Notes: generated from the letters alone by a model not told the origin. 64,000 bases of DNA from Daucus carota subsp. sativus (GCF_001625215.2 NC_030386.2:15718545-15782544), one strand, 5' to 3'; counted from the stretch's first letter, positions 36,801-50,679 are shown. Numbers and translations are program-made.

Positions 36801-39800
36801 AGTCAAAGATTAATCCATTTGACCACAGAAAGTCAAACAGAACAGTTAATTTGGGTTGGATGGAGTAGTTTATTGGATTGTGGACATATGCGCTCGCGTT
36901 TATTGTCAGAGCCTGATTTGATCAATGTTATTTGTTTTCTGATGTCCCTGTCTTTTTTCTGTTGTTTACATATTGCTAATAGTTGTTACTTCCCCTTCTG
37001 ATGTTTATATTAGGTCTCGATGTGAACCGCACTGACAGGACATTAGTGTTTTATGAGAAGCAAGAAAATTTATCGAAACTTTGGGATATCCTAGCAGTTT
37101 ATTCATGGTTTGATAAAGATGTGGGCTATGCTCAAGGTCAGTTAGACTTTCTTGGACGGCTAAGGTTTTCACTGGGTTGGTTTAAATACTGTTGACGGAA
37201 CTAGGAAATGATTTAGAATCCATATGGATGTGGAGATGTGGATCACTTTAGTTTAAAATGTAGATTCAGTTGCTCATTTAAAACAGTTCTAGTTTAGATC
37301 TTTGATTTGGTTGATCTCACCCGGAGTCCGTTGATCTGATCAACCTTTTTGTAAAACTTTACTGTAAATTAACAACTGCATCGACATGAAACTTATTGAG
37401 GTCCAGATGTGCTGATATATAGATGTCATTATCTCTAATATGGCATTAGCTTGTAGAAGTTCTACTACGTTATTTGTGTAATTGTATTGATTTCTGGTTC
37501 TAAATAATTGGGCGTTTTATCTTGCGATCAGGTATGAGTGATCTCTGCTCTCCCATGATAATTCTTCTTGAAGATGAAGCAGACGCCTTTTGGTGTTTCG
37601 AACACTTGATGCGTCGATTGGTAAACTATCTTATTAAACTGCCTTCCTGCTGGTTATCATTTATTTGGTTAACATTTTAAAATCACCTGCAATCCACAAA
37701 TCGGAGAAGCATCATAATTTACCTTCGTTTTCATTCCTAGATCAATTATAAAATTTCTATTTTTTTTTTACTACTTTTATGAAGGGATATGCCAGTACTC
37801 TATATATTAGCCATGTTACTACAACATCGTTTCCAGTTAATACGTGCTTTACAATCGGAACAATTTATATGTACTTAATAATTTTGTATATAAAATATTC
37901 CAGTAACTTTAGACAAAACAAAGAAATACTTTTTAAAGTGTTTCAGTACTGAAAGCTTGATAAATTCCTGTCTTTCTACACATTGCAAACTTCAGTTTTT
38001 TATAATGCATTTGTTGTTTGATTCTTAAAGCGGGGAAATTTCACATGTACTGCGAACTCGGTTGGCGTCGAGACACAACTTAGTCATTTAGCTGCAGTTA
38101 CTCAAGTTATCGATCCAAAACTTCATCAGCACTTAGGTACGTCTCTTGTTGTGTAATAAAAATTACTCCTATTCATTCTTAGTTAAGTTTTAAACTTGAT
38201 TTTGTTATCTACAATTTTGATACAAATATTCAAATATAAGGATAGATGCATTACAATTGTCTAACATGCACACATTTTGCAGTTAAAGCAATTTCTGTAT
38301 CGCTGTGTTGGTTCAGTTAAGGTCAATTAAAGAATTTTATATACTCGCACATACATGTCTCCACTAAAACTTGAACTCTCAACATCTTATTACCAAAATG
38401 AGAGAGGGTTTTTGATGTGCTAAAGCCTTGCAGATCTTTTATTATTTTCATCATTTTTTTTTGTTTCTTCAAGTCTTGGCTGTTGCTATTTTTGACATTT
38501 TCGGTTTTCTGTGTTCATGTGTTCCCTCCAAGTTATGTTGCTACAATTTAACAGTAAATTTACAAATAAATTTAACAAAATAAGGAGTAAGGGAATAACA
38601 ATATTGCTTTCTTCTCTTTGGATGCAGAGAACCTAGGTGGTGGTGATTATCTATTTGCTTTCCGAATGCTAATGGTTTTGTTCCGTCGCGAATTCTCTTT
38701 TGGTGATTCTTTGTACCTCTGGGAGGTATAATTCAGTATCTTTAACCCTGAAAATAAATTATGAGTAACTTATATGACTGGATATTTGTGTTAGGAAATC
38801 CGAAGTACAACATTTTTGGAACTGAAGGGGTACAAGGAAATTCATAGTGCAACTGTCTAAGATTTCAGTGCTTCTCTGTTTTTGAAAAAAGTTAAAAACA
38901 CAAATTAGAAATTATTGTTTTTGTTCACTTGAATTCTAGCAAAGTTGGAATATCAAAAATGTTGGCCTTTGTGTAAAACGTTCTGCATCTCTTAATTCTT
39001 AAAACATGATTCTGCATCTTGTCACCTTGTCATGTAAGATGCTCACTTCCAATCTTATTAGATGCATAAAATGACTCCCTACCCAACACGGCGACATCAG
39101 TCCAGGGAAGAGAAATAGAGTAATGACTGAGTTAAACCAAGTGACTGCTTTATCTTCTTTTCCATGCTTTCTAGTTTCTGGAGGGAATTTCGTAACCGTC
39201 CAATTTAAGAGTTGTGATATGTGCATGTTCACATATCCATTCTTTTTACTTATACAATTATTGTTTTGAAACCTGTAACAGATGATGTGGGCTCTGGAAT
39301 ACGACCCAGATTTGTGCTCTTTGTATGCGGCTGACCCTGAAGCACCTACTGAGAAGTTAGAGGATGCAAAAGGAAAGTCTAAATCAAAAAAGCAATTTGG
39401 AAAGTACGAAAGGGAGAACATGAAAAGTGGAGGTAAAGGTGCTGAAACCCCCCTCCCCATTTCTGTTTTCTTAGTAGCTAGTGTCCTGAAGGATAAGAGC
39501 TCAACATTACTAACAGAGGCTCGTGGATTAGATGATGTTGTTAAGGTCAGTTTTCGGAGTAATCATTTGTTACATATTTTCAGAAAGAAGATTTTATGTT
39601 ACTTCTTCCTTGCAGTGAATTTCTAACTGCTGCTTATTTCTCATTTTGGTATCTTAACTGATAATCCTCTTTTAATTTTAGATATTGAACGACTTGAATG
39701 GAAATATCGATGCCAAAAAAGCTTGCATTGGAGCATTGAAGTTGCACAAGAAGTATTTAAAAAAGGTACTATATGTAGTTGAATATTGATGATGGTTTCA

Positions 39801-40156
39801 ATGAATTATTGTGTCTCATAATCGCAAAATAAGCCAGTCAGTGATGGAATTTAGTTTGGCAACTGATTTGAAAAACATTTTTATCTCATGAAACTAAAAG
39901 TATACAGGAAAAACTTTTTTCTCAAAGAGAGAACAGATCCCTACTTCTACTGGGTATTTCCCCTTGTTTGTAATTATGTTTACCTCTTTTTGGTGCTGCC
40001 ATGGGTGGGAGATAACAAGAATTGTTTTCAATATATGAAGTTGTGTTTTGGCTACTATGATTTCAAATTATCACTCCAGCCTTCCTTCTTCATTATGTAG
40101 ACTTTGATGATAATGTTGGGCTATCTTCATGTTAATTGCAGGTTAAGAAACCATGA
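33842..40156 (+). CDS. TBC-domain Rab GTPase-activating protein
   Basis: Twelve exons give 439 residues: 33842-33931, 34878-34973, 35414-35517, 35956-36110, 36186-36281, 37014-37136, 37532-37620, 38031-38136, 38628-38725, 39282-39545, 39682-39765 and 40142-40156. The TBC domain starts at GVHPTIRGEVWEFLLGCYD (about residue 63). The arginine finger IGLDVNRTDR fits IxxDxxR (about residue 185), and the glutamine finger is YAQG (about residue 220). Both are intact, so the protein should speed GTP hydrolysis on a Rab, probably in endomembrane traffic. DYLFAFRMLMVLFRREFSF is the conserved late TBC block. A lysine-rich linker follows, then a helical tail. The final exon codes for only VKKP plus the stop. 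Which Rab is the partner cannot be told from sequence. Plant members are about this size. Confidence 0.92.
36614..36865. mobile_element. Degenerate Stowaway-like MITE in a Rab-GAP intron
   Basis: CACCCTCGGTCTTAAGTTAA at the left and the inverted CTCCATCCAACCCAAATTAA at the right align, with CTGTTCTGTTTGAC-like blocks next to both. TA flanks each side. It sits in the intron between exons 5 and 6. Confidence 0.7.
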
Positions 40157-41902
40157 TATGATATGATGACACGTAAGTAACCTATTTGTTTAGATGCCAT
40201 TTCAGCACAGCCAATTTACACGCTTTTTACCAGAGTGCAACCTTTCCGAGAGAGTTGCAGATTACCACAGAGCTCCTGCCTCGAAATTTTACTTATATAT
40301 ATTTACCAACAGATAAACATAGGGGTGGAAATAATGTTTTATTTGTTTTAATCTCCACCTGTACACAACAATTCTTTCAATGCTGTCAGATGTAACATAT
40401 TGATGGTAACAGATGTAACATATTGATGGTAACATATCAAAAGATGTTCATTTGTTCTTATTGGCTATCGATCTTTTCATTGTAATTTGTCTTCATAGGA
40501 TGCTTGGGCTAATTACCTCTGAGCCTGTTTCGCTAACTCGATTATGATTCTTGATTTGGTTGGTTTGTCAAATAACAATTTGACAACTTACTGGAACCAC
40601 TGATCAGCAATGAGAAGCCATAAAATTGTGTCTGGAACCAAATCCACCTTCCATATCTGTCTGTAGTATGAGCTTTTTTAAACTCAAGTCACTGATTGCT
40701 CTTATTTCTGCTACTCTAGGAGAAGAAGGATGTCCCCCCGTTTACGCTACCAGCTAATTAAACCCGGGCATTCCTTTCATAAAGACAGTATTGTTTAGAT
40801 TTGTTAGCATAATTCCATTAAAGATGAACATACAAGGTACCCCAAATTTTGTTCCCAAAACTTTTTACTTACCAAATGACGTGGCAAACAAATGACTAGT
40901 TTTAATTGAATGGTTGATGTGCATAGGGGGTCTCATTATTATTAATTTGAATTGAACCAATTATATGTTGTCAAATCTATTTGGGAAAATAATTTGGAAA
41001 GAATTTTTGAGTACCTAGCATTTTCCATTTTAAAAACCTTTAAATTTCTGCAAGCCAATCTTAACCGGCTCTTCTGTATTTTGTTCCATCTGCTCCTGGT
41101 TATGCATAGAACTGTTCTTAAGCTACCAATAACACTAGTGACTTTCTAACAAAAAAAATGTTTAAAGGACTTGAACTCAGCTGGTAAAGTAGACCAACTT
41201 GCGCAAATCTAATTGGAGAGATGATCAACCTTTAACAAATGGGTTTCTCTAAAAAAAAAAAAAACCTTTAACAAATGGGAGTCATAAAAAGATGAACATA
41301 CACATTTGGAAAATAATCAGTAATACTATCTTGGTAACAAATGCATGGGCATTCAAATATTTGATTAGATATATATATGATAGAGAGCCCATTTATAAAA
41401 TAAAGGAAGAGAAAAACCACAAACATGCACAAAACCCCTTCTGGTACCTTTTGAATCCGCAAGTATTGATATTCTTATATTAAAAAGCAGTCGAATAAGT
41501 TTTACAGCATTCTTATAACATTGCATAGTAATGTTAGTAACAGACTTTGCAGGTTATGGAAACAACTGGTTAATGTTGGACATCGGCCTTGTTCAATGTC
41601 TTCTAACCTAGAAAGGATTTTTAAGAGTTCTGTGTGGACACATAATCTACATAGCGCAGCTTGGGTCACCAAAATCTGGGGAAGCATCAATACAAGAACA
41701 ATGTGCAACAAACCCCGTTGTATACCTGCAACGAATAACTCACCAAGTCATCTCCTGATAACTTGACACGTGTTTTCTGCAAATTTAAGTAGATAATTGC
41801 ATCATATTTCCCCTAATTTTTTCTAAGAAGCTCTCACATCTTCTGTTACACCGCACTAATTTGTAATTCAGCAATAAAATCCAAGTGATAAGACTACCTG
41901 AC
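40157..41902. other. Spacer between convergent Rab-GAP and DDRGK genes
   Basis: It should contain both 3' untranslated regions. A 25 bp block around CAGATGTAACATATTGATGG is duplicated in tandem near 40387-40437. Small frames here show no family features. Confidence 0.65.
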
Positions 41903-44900
41903 TTAAGCTACGATTGGTTCCTCCTGACTGCTGATATCATCAAGAAACTGTGCTTTTGGTTCCAAGTCTATAAACTGGTTGGATTGGCTAGCTAAATGTG
42001 ATATGCTAACCCTACCCTCCCGCTTGATATAGTCGGCAACAGCTTTCATTTCATCCAGTGAAATGTAAATATATTTCCCTCGATCATCCATAACACCAGA
42101 TAATCGTCCTGATACAGATATATAAACACATCTTGTTAAGCAAAGCACTCATCAGGCAGTGCTAGAAAAGGAATAAAGTTCAGGAACCATAATATCATAC
42201 CCAGATCTTCTAAAGAGGTGATGCGGTTGATACATTCCTGCATCAACCAAAAAGTTCATATAAGGTGCATAATTATGAAGAACAAGAAAGCAGGAGAAAG
42301 TTTTTATTTTTTTCCTGCAAGTAGTATTGAGCAAGAGACTTCTGCTCTTTTATCAGACAAACAGGCTAATTAAATTGGACCAAAACCTAACTACAAGCAG
42401 CAAAGGAGCTGACAAAAATAAAAAAAATAAAAAGGCTTAACAATGAATGAATCACCTCCTCTATATCATTTATATATATAAATTATAAAGAGACCAAGTG
42501 CGGAGGTAAGGTAATCATCTCCCTCCATTTTCTTCAGATTGTTGACATTTCGGAGAGAAGGCTTGACATGCATTTTAAGGTTCCAATAGAGTACTTTCAT
42601 ATATTATTTTATCTTTATTTTTTCTTTTGAATAAAAATTCAATGTTTAAAAACTAAGTTATGAAACTATACTTTATATCCACCTGAAAATGCGTGGCAAG
42701 CAGTGCAAAAAAACTGCTAACAAATGGATGGGATGGAGGAAGTATATATATTAAGAACCTGAGTTCGTAATTTAAACTCTGCCGCGAGATCTTCCAGTTG
42801 TACACATTTGTGTTTCTGCAATAATTACATGAAGAAAAACTCAGGCCAACAAGTACATTAAATTTTCTAAGTTTGTTGCCAAACACAGCAAACAAAAAGC
42901 ACAGAGTTAAGAATTATACTTCAGTTCAGCTTGAGATTGTCTACTGAAGTCTCATGATTAGAAATGCAGGATAAGTTCATTTACAAGTAAAGAGAATATA
43001 TGTACAATAAATAAAAATTCCTCTAAACAAATTTCATAGATGCACCTGCCCATCTGCTTTTAAGCTCCTAGTTGAAACACCCACTAACTGTTACACTGTC
43101 CTTTGCAAGACAGTCTTTACATTGTGAGTGGCTGAGTGCTAATCGAGGACTTAATTTGTAGCTTATACAAAATTTCTCAATCACTAAAATACTCGTTTTT
43201 GCCATTGTTTAAAAGAACATTATATTTGGGGATAAGAACCATTAAAGGTTCAGGGTGGTTATTATATTGATTTGTATGAGGTTGCTTTTTCTAGATGAAA
43301 TGACGTATCAGTTAACTAGCAGTCTGTGGCCGATAAAAGTCTGTTGCTGGGATTCAAACACATACTGTAACTGAGAATAAGCTCCAGGACTACAGATAAG
43401 CAGACATACTGTAGGTGCAGTCCTTAGATAAGCATACACTGTCATGCTCAGGACCTTGATTTAATTTTTTTTGTCTGTATTTTTCTTACAAACTTAAGAC
43501 AAGTCTAAATTGTAATCTGTAATTAGCAAGTAAGGAGTGAATACAATATAGAACAAAGCCAAATCGAATTAGAGTCATCTAGATGTTAAATCTACCTTGA
43601 TGTATTCAACAAAATCAAATAGTAACCCTTGGTTGGCATCTTGAACTTCCTTCTCCGTAGTTCCTTCGGAATCAATTGAAAATTCTCCTTTCCACTTCTC
43701 AAATTCTAGTGCAGCAGCTTCCTCCTCTTTCGCCTGTCGAGCCTTGGCTTCTTCTTCCTGAATTAACAGTGATAAACTTTATAATAAAAAATCCAACAAT
43801 GCTCATTCAAAATTATTTAATGAAAAAACAAAAATTAACCAACCAGCCTACGTTCTTCAGCCTCCCGCTCCTCATCCTTCTTCCTCCTCATCTCTGCATA
43901 CCGATCCTGTTTTGTTACCCTTGACTCTCGAGCTGCTTCCTCGGCCTTCAAAAAAGGGCGAGGCGTAGGTGTATACATTAAAGTCAGCATATCTCATCTC
44001 TACTGTTCTAAGTATAAATATATTTTAGCCCTAATATGGTCCATATGAAATCATTATATATCTATACTGCTAAAATATTATATATAATTGTAAGTAAATG
44101 AAAAGTATGACACAATTACAATGTACCTGTCGTATAGCTTCCCGCTCTTGTCGTTTCTTTTCCCTTTTCTTTGACACCTTCACATTATGATATTCCCCTT
44201 CACCAAGATCCTCCTCGTCAGTCCCATCACCAGATTCTGTACAACGATTAACAAGAAAAATATTGGGTTTTTTTATCAAAGTGGCCACCGTTCTTGTAAA
44301 GGTATCTCATTTAACTACTCGATCTTCATGGAGACTCATTTGAAGGAATTAAATCACTATATATATCACTTTTTAAATCAAAAAAAAATTGAGGAATTTT
44401 TCTTAATTTTAGACATATACAACTAAAGGTTTTTGGTTTGATATTCAGTAAATTAATTACAGAAACAAAGCAAGGTTAAAGGTGTTCAGAGAGTTCTAAA
44501 AAAACATATGTCTCTATGTTCATCTATGTGTTTTAATGTGCCTCATATCACTTTATTATATGAGCCACGTAAAGAAGCTAAGTGAGATATTTTGATGAGG
44601 ACGGTGGCCATGTTGATATAAATTTTATATTAAATAAAGTATTGATTCAAGCATGCAAATGATCTATCTTGAATGCTATAGAGCCAAATCAATGCTTAAT
44701 TACTTTCATCCTAGACAAATTCAATCAGTCAAAAGAAGAAAACACAATGGTAAATTTTTTGCACACTATTACTATTAATTACAAGATCCGACAAAGTAAC
44801 AAGTAATAATCAGTCTAATGAGAAGTGAGTTAATCAAAGAATATAAGTCATTTTAAATTCGGAGAAAAGACAGCACGACTATAAAATCTTAAATCACATA

Positions 44901-45444
44901 TCCACACACAAAAATTAATAAAAAAAAGTATCCGCACCCCGACTGCTCCAATTAGGTTAATATGACAAAACTTTAAATGCACGAAACGACAAATTATCCC
45001 GAAGAGCCTACGATATATGACGTCTGACGTCTCATAGCCTAATGTCAATTAAATACAAATTAGATAAAGTACATGTGATATCGAAAACAATTAAAGCCAC
45101 GGACCTTCAACATGTGATGTAGAAGCAGCCGAGGTTGTTGTCCTTCTACGCATACGACTGCGAGGAGGAGCAGTACCTCGAGCACCAGTAGCTCGCAAAA
45201 CAGCCTCCCTCTGACGAACCTAAACTCATTTCCCAAACAAAAACCATCACACAACACCATTCACAATACAAGAGTACTAAACAACTGTTAACTACTGTCT
45301 ACTCCTACTAATCACGACGTATCGAACCTGAACTTGCTCGTCAGGCTCAACGCTCGAAGATGCCTGGCGCCTTCTCCATATGTAAAGCGGAATCAACGCC
45401 GCAACGAGAAGCATTGAGAGAATCGCTACGAGTATATCGTCCAT
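41903..45444 (-). CDS. DDRGK1: DDRGK domain protein 1 / UFBP1 (UFMylation pathway)
   Basis: Eight minus-strand exons give 301 residues: 45444-45328, 45219-45105, 44236-44127, 43945-43844, 43757-43596, 42815-42759, 42237-42201 and 42108-41903. Residues 4-23 form a membrane anchor (ILVAILSMLLVAALIPLYIW) followed by a basic stretch. The middle is a highly charged coiled coil (EEDLGEGEYHN, VSKKREKKRQEREA, RRKKDEEREAEERRL). The C-terminal domain has the name-giving VMDDRGKYIYIS and then KREGRVSISHLASQSNQFI. UFBP1 anchors the UFL1 ligase and is a UFM1 target at the ER membrane, acting in ER stress and ribosome quality control. The start places the anchor at the very N-terminus, as in other members. 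Length is normal. A Stowaway-like MITE lies in intron 6. Confidence 0.94.
42519..42742. mobile_element. Degenerate Stowaway-like MITE in a DDRGK intron
   Basis: CTCCCTCCATTTTCTTCAG at the left and the inverted CTTCCTCCATCCCATCC at the right are similar. TA follows on the right but not cleanly on the left. Internal TAAAAACTAAGTTATGAAACT resembles the Stowaway at 13537. Confidence 0.5.
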
Positions 45445-45817
45445 TCTTTCAATCTCTGGTAAATTATGTACACGCAACAATTATAAATATATATATCCAC
45501 GATAATTCAGTTTGAAATGAACAACAAATCATGTGAATATTCACTCAATGTTTCAATTGAATAGCAAGAAATTCGTATCGGGAAATACATATAAGCAATT
45601 AATTCGCTATAGTTTGTGTGTGTGTGTGTGTTTTAGTGAATGAGTCATACCAGAGCGAGATGCTACGATCTTCGAGCTCTATGTACAGCACCTGAATTTG
45701 GGAACTCCGGTTTGAAGATGGACCCTAGTTCTAATCGATTTTTTTTTTTTTTTGCCAATTCGATGACAAAAGAAACTTTTTAACATGAATTATATCCATA
45801 AAGAAATTAATAGAGTT

Positions 45818-46234
45818 AAGTTCCATGTAGTCCACATATGTACTGTAGTACCGTAGACCACGTATTAACTGCAACTATAAAATGGCATAAAAAAATTGCA
45901 AAATGTATGAAACTTGTTATTTTGTGAAATACATTCTATAAATATCACTATTTCATGAAAAATATTGAAAATCATTTATGTTCGACAAGTAGAACACATA
46001 TGTTCTGTAATATGTAAATATGTTCTGCAAACTTAACATGTTTTGCAGAATAATGTGTTTTTCACTATTTAACTTGTAGAATGTTTAGGATTGTCAAAAT
46101 TTTTAACAAAATAATGATGTTTATAGAATTGATTTGCAAAATAACATATTTTGCAATGTTTTTATGTCATTATATAGTTGCAGAACATACGTGGTCTACG
46201 GTACTACAGTAAATATGTGGACTACATGGAACTT
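45818..46234. mobile_element. MITE with long terminal inverted repeats
   Basis: AAGTTCCATGTAGTCCACAT, then ACTGTAGTACCGTAGACCAC and CTGCAACTATA at the left, are repeated inverted at the right end with few changes over about 90 bp. No reading frame is present and the target duplication is unclear, so the superfamily is not assigned. Confidence 0.8.
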
Positions 46235-46849
46235 TGTTCGAAATGAATAATCTACTATTTTCAAGATTTGATAAAAACTATATAATATATTGTTTTGTTG
46301 GCTAAATATTGGTTTTAGACAAGTCATCTATTGATATCAATTAATAGATCAAGACTTATATTTCATTTATCATGTAATTTAAAAGATAATAAAAAAATTA
46401 TAATAAATTATATTATCACAATCAACTCTATTGAAATAGTATTTAATATAATCAACAAATTTTCAAAAAGTAATTTCACAAAAATTTCACCTATCATAAA
46501 GAAAATTTTACACAAAATGTATTTCTATCTTATTGGCATCTTTTTAGTTAAGAGATTGCACTCTTCAAATTACTCATGCATTTATCCGTAATATTTCGTT
46601 TATTTAGTATTTCGAGTTTTTTAGACATGGAATTTGAGAATTTGTTATTTTCCCCCTCAGGTATTTTGAGTTTTGCAAGCATGAGATTCAAAATTTGTTT
46701 TCCTTGGTCATGTTCGTGATGGAGTTTTCTGTCATGATTCTGTTTAACGACTAGTAATCTGAATAAAATTTTTTAATAACATAATAATATTATCATTTAA
46801 CCCCCACTTTAACTTCATAGAAAACAATTCTTTTATATCTATACACTTT

Positions 46850-46985
46850 TTTTGCATTATATACATAACAAATATTTCTTTTTTTTAAAGAAAATAACAA
46901 TTTTCGTCCAAGAAACTTCTTTTGCATTATATACATAACAAATATTCCTTTTTTTTTAAGAAACTAACAATTTTCCTCGAAGAAA
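46850..46985. repeat. Tandem duplication of an approximately 67 bp unit
   Basis: TTTTGCATTATATACATAAC, AAATATTCCTT-like and AACAATTTTC blocks occur twice in the same order, starting near 46850 and 46919. Confidence 0.85.
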
Positions 46986-47808
46986 TGAAGGTAGTATGAT
47001 TAGAACAAATTTTTTGATGAGAAACAACAAAAAACATAAACAAATCTACTATCATTACTAATCGGAATCAAATTTATCTGCCTGATTAAAATAAATTTTT
47101 TGATAAGAATCGACGTTACTAATCAGAATCAAATTTATTTGCCTATTACTCGTAATAATTAAACCGAAATTTCTACTCCATTTACCCTTGTCGTCGGGAA
47201 TGTGAAATTCTAAAATATATGATCAGCTTGACAGCAATTGACAGAACTCCTCCAAACTCTGCGCAATAACATGTTTCTGTAACCACTCCGCTTGGCATGA
47301 CATGAACCTTAACCTATCTTGACAAGTGAAGGTAAATGTGTTTTCACTCTCATCCCACTTTTGAAGTGAAACTTTTGCTATATTTGCATCCACTTTCACT
47401 TGCTTTCCTCCTTTTCTCCTTTTAAAAAACTTGGGAGCACAAACAGGAGTGAAAGTTAAATAACTTTACTTCCTTTTCACTTGTTTTCCTCCCTAATTAT
47501 AACTCGGGAGCAGGGCGTAAGAATGGGTATATCTTCATTCTTCATAGAATAGCAACAGCAGACCAAAATAACAAAAGAAACACTTTTTAACCATCAGTTG
47601 GCAATTATTAATAACATAACACCAAAGACTAAGAAACATTTCATCACCATCCCACACAACACTTCCAAGAGCAGTTGCGTTGCAGCACACTGCCTATTAA
47701 AATACTTATAACAAATGACGATATATATAATTCAAGTGTACAAACTACAAGCACTTATATCATAATATGGTGAACATAAACTGCACTTCTGATAGACTCC
47801 TCTGCAGC

Positions 47809-49253
47809 TCAGAAACCATGAATTTTGATGTGCTCCTTCTTCACAATACCTGCCTGTTCATGAAACAAACACAACACAAAGATACAAATAATATGAATAC
47901 CCTCATAAAGGAATGTGGCAACTAGATTCATCAGAAAAGTTTCGGAATTTCACAAAAAATTATTCATTTATTTTTCTCATTCTGTCATCCTATATTGTAA
48001 GATAATCAGACATAAGTTTACATAATTCCCTCAGCCAACAACTAATACAGACTAGTGAACACAAAGGAATCAAATAGAATAAGAGATAGCACAAAACATT
48101 TTGCATAGAATCACAACTAACTGTTACTATCATCATTTCTATTCGGATATCCTATTCAAATGTGAAAATTATTTTGATATCAATCACTTTCTAAAATAAG
48201 TCAAAGCATCTCTTTATCCCCCTCGGACAAGTAAATACTGCTGAGAGAACATAAAGAAGCAATATTGGATCAAACATTTGCTAGGCCAATAAAGTTCCTA
48301 ATTTTTCAACCATCCTCGCAGGGTGCAAATAGCTGCAACTAGGCTCATAAAATAAGGACGTGGACGGAAGCAACTATAGATTAAAGATGCCCGAAAATAC
48401 TGACAGGTCTTAAAAGATGCATATAAAACATCTCTCCCATTCTTCCAGCACATTATTATTTTCCAATTACTACTTCCCCTTTCTTTTCTTTTTCTCGCTG
48501 AATCAATTACTACTTTTTTTAGTACAGGGTGAGGGGAAGTGAGCATTGTGAGCCTGCCCATTGGCATATGTAGGAGCCTCAGCCACTATCGATCCCTAAT
48601 AACATGCATATAAAAAATCCCTCCTCCCTTTTTGGGTACCCTAATATATTTGCATCTATATGTCACAGAGCTAAAAGAAAAAGCAAGTAATCACCTGAAT
48701 CAAGAAAGTAGAAGCGTTTTTTCGCTGATCGCCTTGAAGCTGAATAACCTTCACATAAAACAACAAAGAGAAATAAGGCAACTCAAAAAGTATTTAAAAT
48801 AATAAAATTTAGCCAATGGAGTCAATGGGTACCTGGCCTAGCTCAGGATCCTGGACAACAGTACCGTTGCAGCAAAACTCCTTCTTGAGATCCTTAAGAA
48901 TCTTATTATAACTGAATTCTTTCTTCAAGCCCTGCACAGTTGTCAAGCTTTTCCTGCCATTTCGCTGTTGTACGCGAATATGCACGTACTCTTTCGACCC
49001 AGCACTAGAGTCCTCAGCAGTGGCCTCAGCAAAGGGATCTATATTAGCACAAAGCACCAAATGTCAAACATTAAAACAAGAAAACAAAAAGTACCATATA
49101 AAAAAAAACACAAATACTGTTGACAGGTATAACACAAACATGATCAGCAAATAACTATAAAAACGATGATAGTGTTGAAACATGTATGAATCAATTGCGC
49201 AGTGAAACCTTCTTACCAAAAGCATTAGGAATCTGGATATCGAGGTCAGACAT
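47809..49253 (-). CDS. SUI1: Translation initiation factor eIF1 (SUI1 family)
   Basis: Four minus-strand exons, 49253-49217, 49038-48833, 48748-48695 and 47853-47809, give 113 residues, the standard eIF1 length. The protein begins MSDLDIQIPNAFDPFAEA and contains YVHIRVQQRNGRKSLTTVQG, KILKDLKKEFCCNGTVV and ends GIVKKEHIKIHGF, all diagnostic. eIF1 binds the 40S ribosomal subunit and helps choose the start codon. A further exon upstream is untranslated (leader intron 49319-50394). No defects are seen. Confidence 0.97.
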
Positions 49254-49318
49254 GAAACTTGACTGATGAACTTAACAACAGAAGGTAACTCTTTGCACCA
49301 AAACTCAAATGCCCAGAC

Positions 49319-50394
49319 CTGTATCAAACAGATGATTTAAATAACTTAAATAACACAGTACAGTAATTTAAATGTATAAAATTAAGAGGGGTGTATTGGA
49401 TTGGGATTTTAAAGCATTTTTTTGCATTCATGAAATTCGAGGGTATTCGATTGGGATTGTTTAAAATTCATTAAAATCCTGAGGTATTCAATTGGGATTT
49501 TAAATTATGCTACAAAATCTGGTGGTATTCAATTGGGATTTTAAATTATGCTTTAAAATCCGATGGTATTCAATTGGGATTGTTTAAAATCCATTAAAAT
49601 CTGATGGTATTCAAATGCCGATGGATTTTTTTGCATTTCATAAAAGGATGAATTTTGTGGCATTCTTCAGTGTATTTTAAGTTTTTTGAAATCCCATCAA
49701 AATCAATGGGATTTTGAAGCATTGTACTGAAATCCTATCAACTCTGTGACATTTTATCAAGAATCCGCACAAAATCAAAATCCCATACAATCCATTAAAA
49801 TCCATAAACTAAAAACAATCCATTAAAATCCCAATCGAATACACCCCCGTAAGTTTTTCATCGTCAGCCTGAACATGAATATGCATTATTTTAACCTATA
49901 TCACAGGTACACAAAATTAAAAGCAAGAAACATCGATCATTCACACAATAATAATAACTAACGCAAGTGATTGCAGGCTTACTATAATTCACTACAACTA
50001 CTTCACAACGAAACTACACAGCACCGGAACAAAAGACGCTTCACCATCACATTAAAATATACGAGCATCGCAATTTCAAGAGAGTCTATACAATTCCAAT
50101 CAATCACAAACATAACAATTCCGAGAGTACACACAACTCCAAATAATAACACCGTGAAAATCATATTCATAGCAGCTCACAAACAAGCATCCACTAATCA
50201 AAAAAGAAAAATAATCAAAAATTACAGATCTAGAGTAATCAAATCATGATACAACTACAACAATTAATTTCTTATTCATACACATAAAAAACGAGTATAT
50301 CAGCTAATATTCACCGAATAATAAATTAATTTAATTCAACAAATATCAAAAGAGATCTAGTAAATACAAATATAAAGAGAGGATGGAATAGTAC
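49319..50394 (-). other. Leader intron in the eIF1 5' UTR
   Basis: On the minus strand GGATCTG|GTACTATT (50395/50394) is a donor and GATACAG|GTCTGGGC (49319/49318) an acceptor, placing a 1076 bp intron between an untranslated first exon and the ATG exon. Long leader introns are common in strongly expressed plant translation genes. A Harbinger-like MITE lies inside. Confidence 0.75.
49386..49849. mobile_element. PIF/Harbinger-like MITE in the eIF1 leader intron
   Basis: Ends GAGGGGTGTATTGGATTGGG and inverted CGGGGGTGTATTCGATTGGG are followed on both sides by TTTTAA, and TAA flanks each side as a 3 bp target duplication. The interior has repeated GGTATTCAATTGGGATT motifs. Confidence 0.75.
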
Positions 50395-50679
50395 CAGATC
50401 CGGTGGATAGGGTTTGAAATTGGGGTAAATGAAACCCTAATTGAGAGAGCACGGATGAGAGTCTGAGCAGATAGAGTTTGTTCCCCAAATGAAGTGATGC
50501 TGTTTATTTTACTGACCAGACTACATTATTTGGGCTTTCAGATTGTTTTTGGTTGGGCTTGTGTTTTTTTATGGGCTGAAATGGGCCTGGTTATACACGT
50601 GAGAACACGTCTTTATTTATTTATTTAACAGGCTCTTCCATCACTAAATAAAGGAATTTTGCATTTAAAATTATAATAA

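Larger units (their letters stand above)
45445..47808. other. Intergenic region between DDRGK and eIF1 genes
   Basis: AT-rich, no gene seen. It holds the DDRGK promoter on its left, a TG microsatellite near 45614-45632, a long-TIR MITE (45818-46234) and a short tandem duplication (about 46850-46985). Confidence 0.65.

Noticed and set aside
38999..39460. 153-codon minus frame over a Rab-GAP exon
   Set aside because: Antisense to exon 10 and its intron; no domain.
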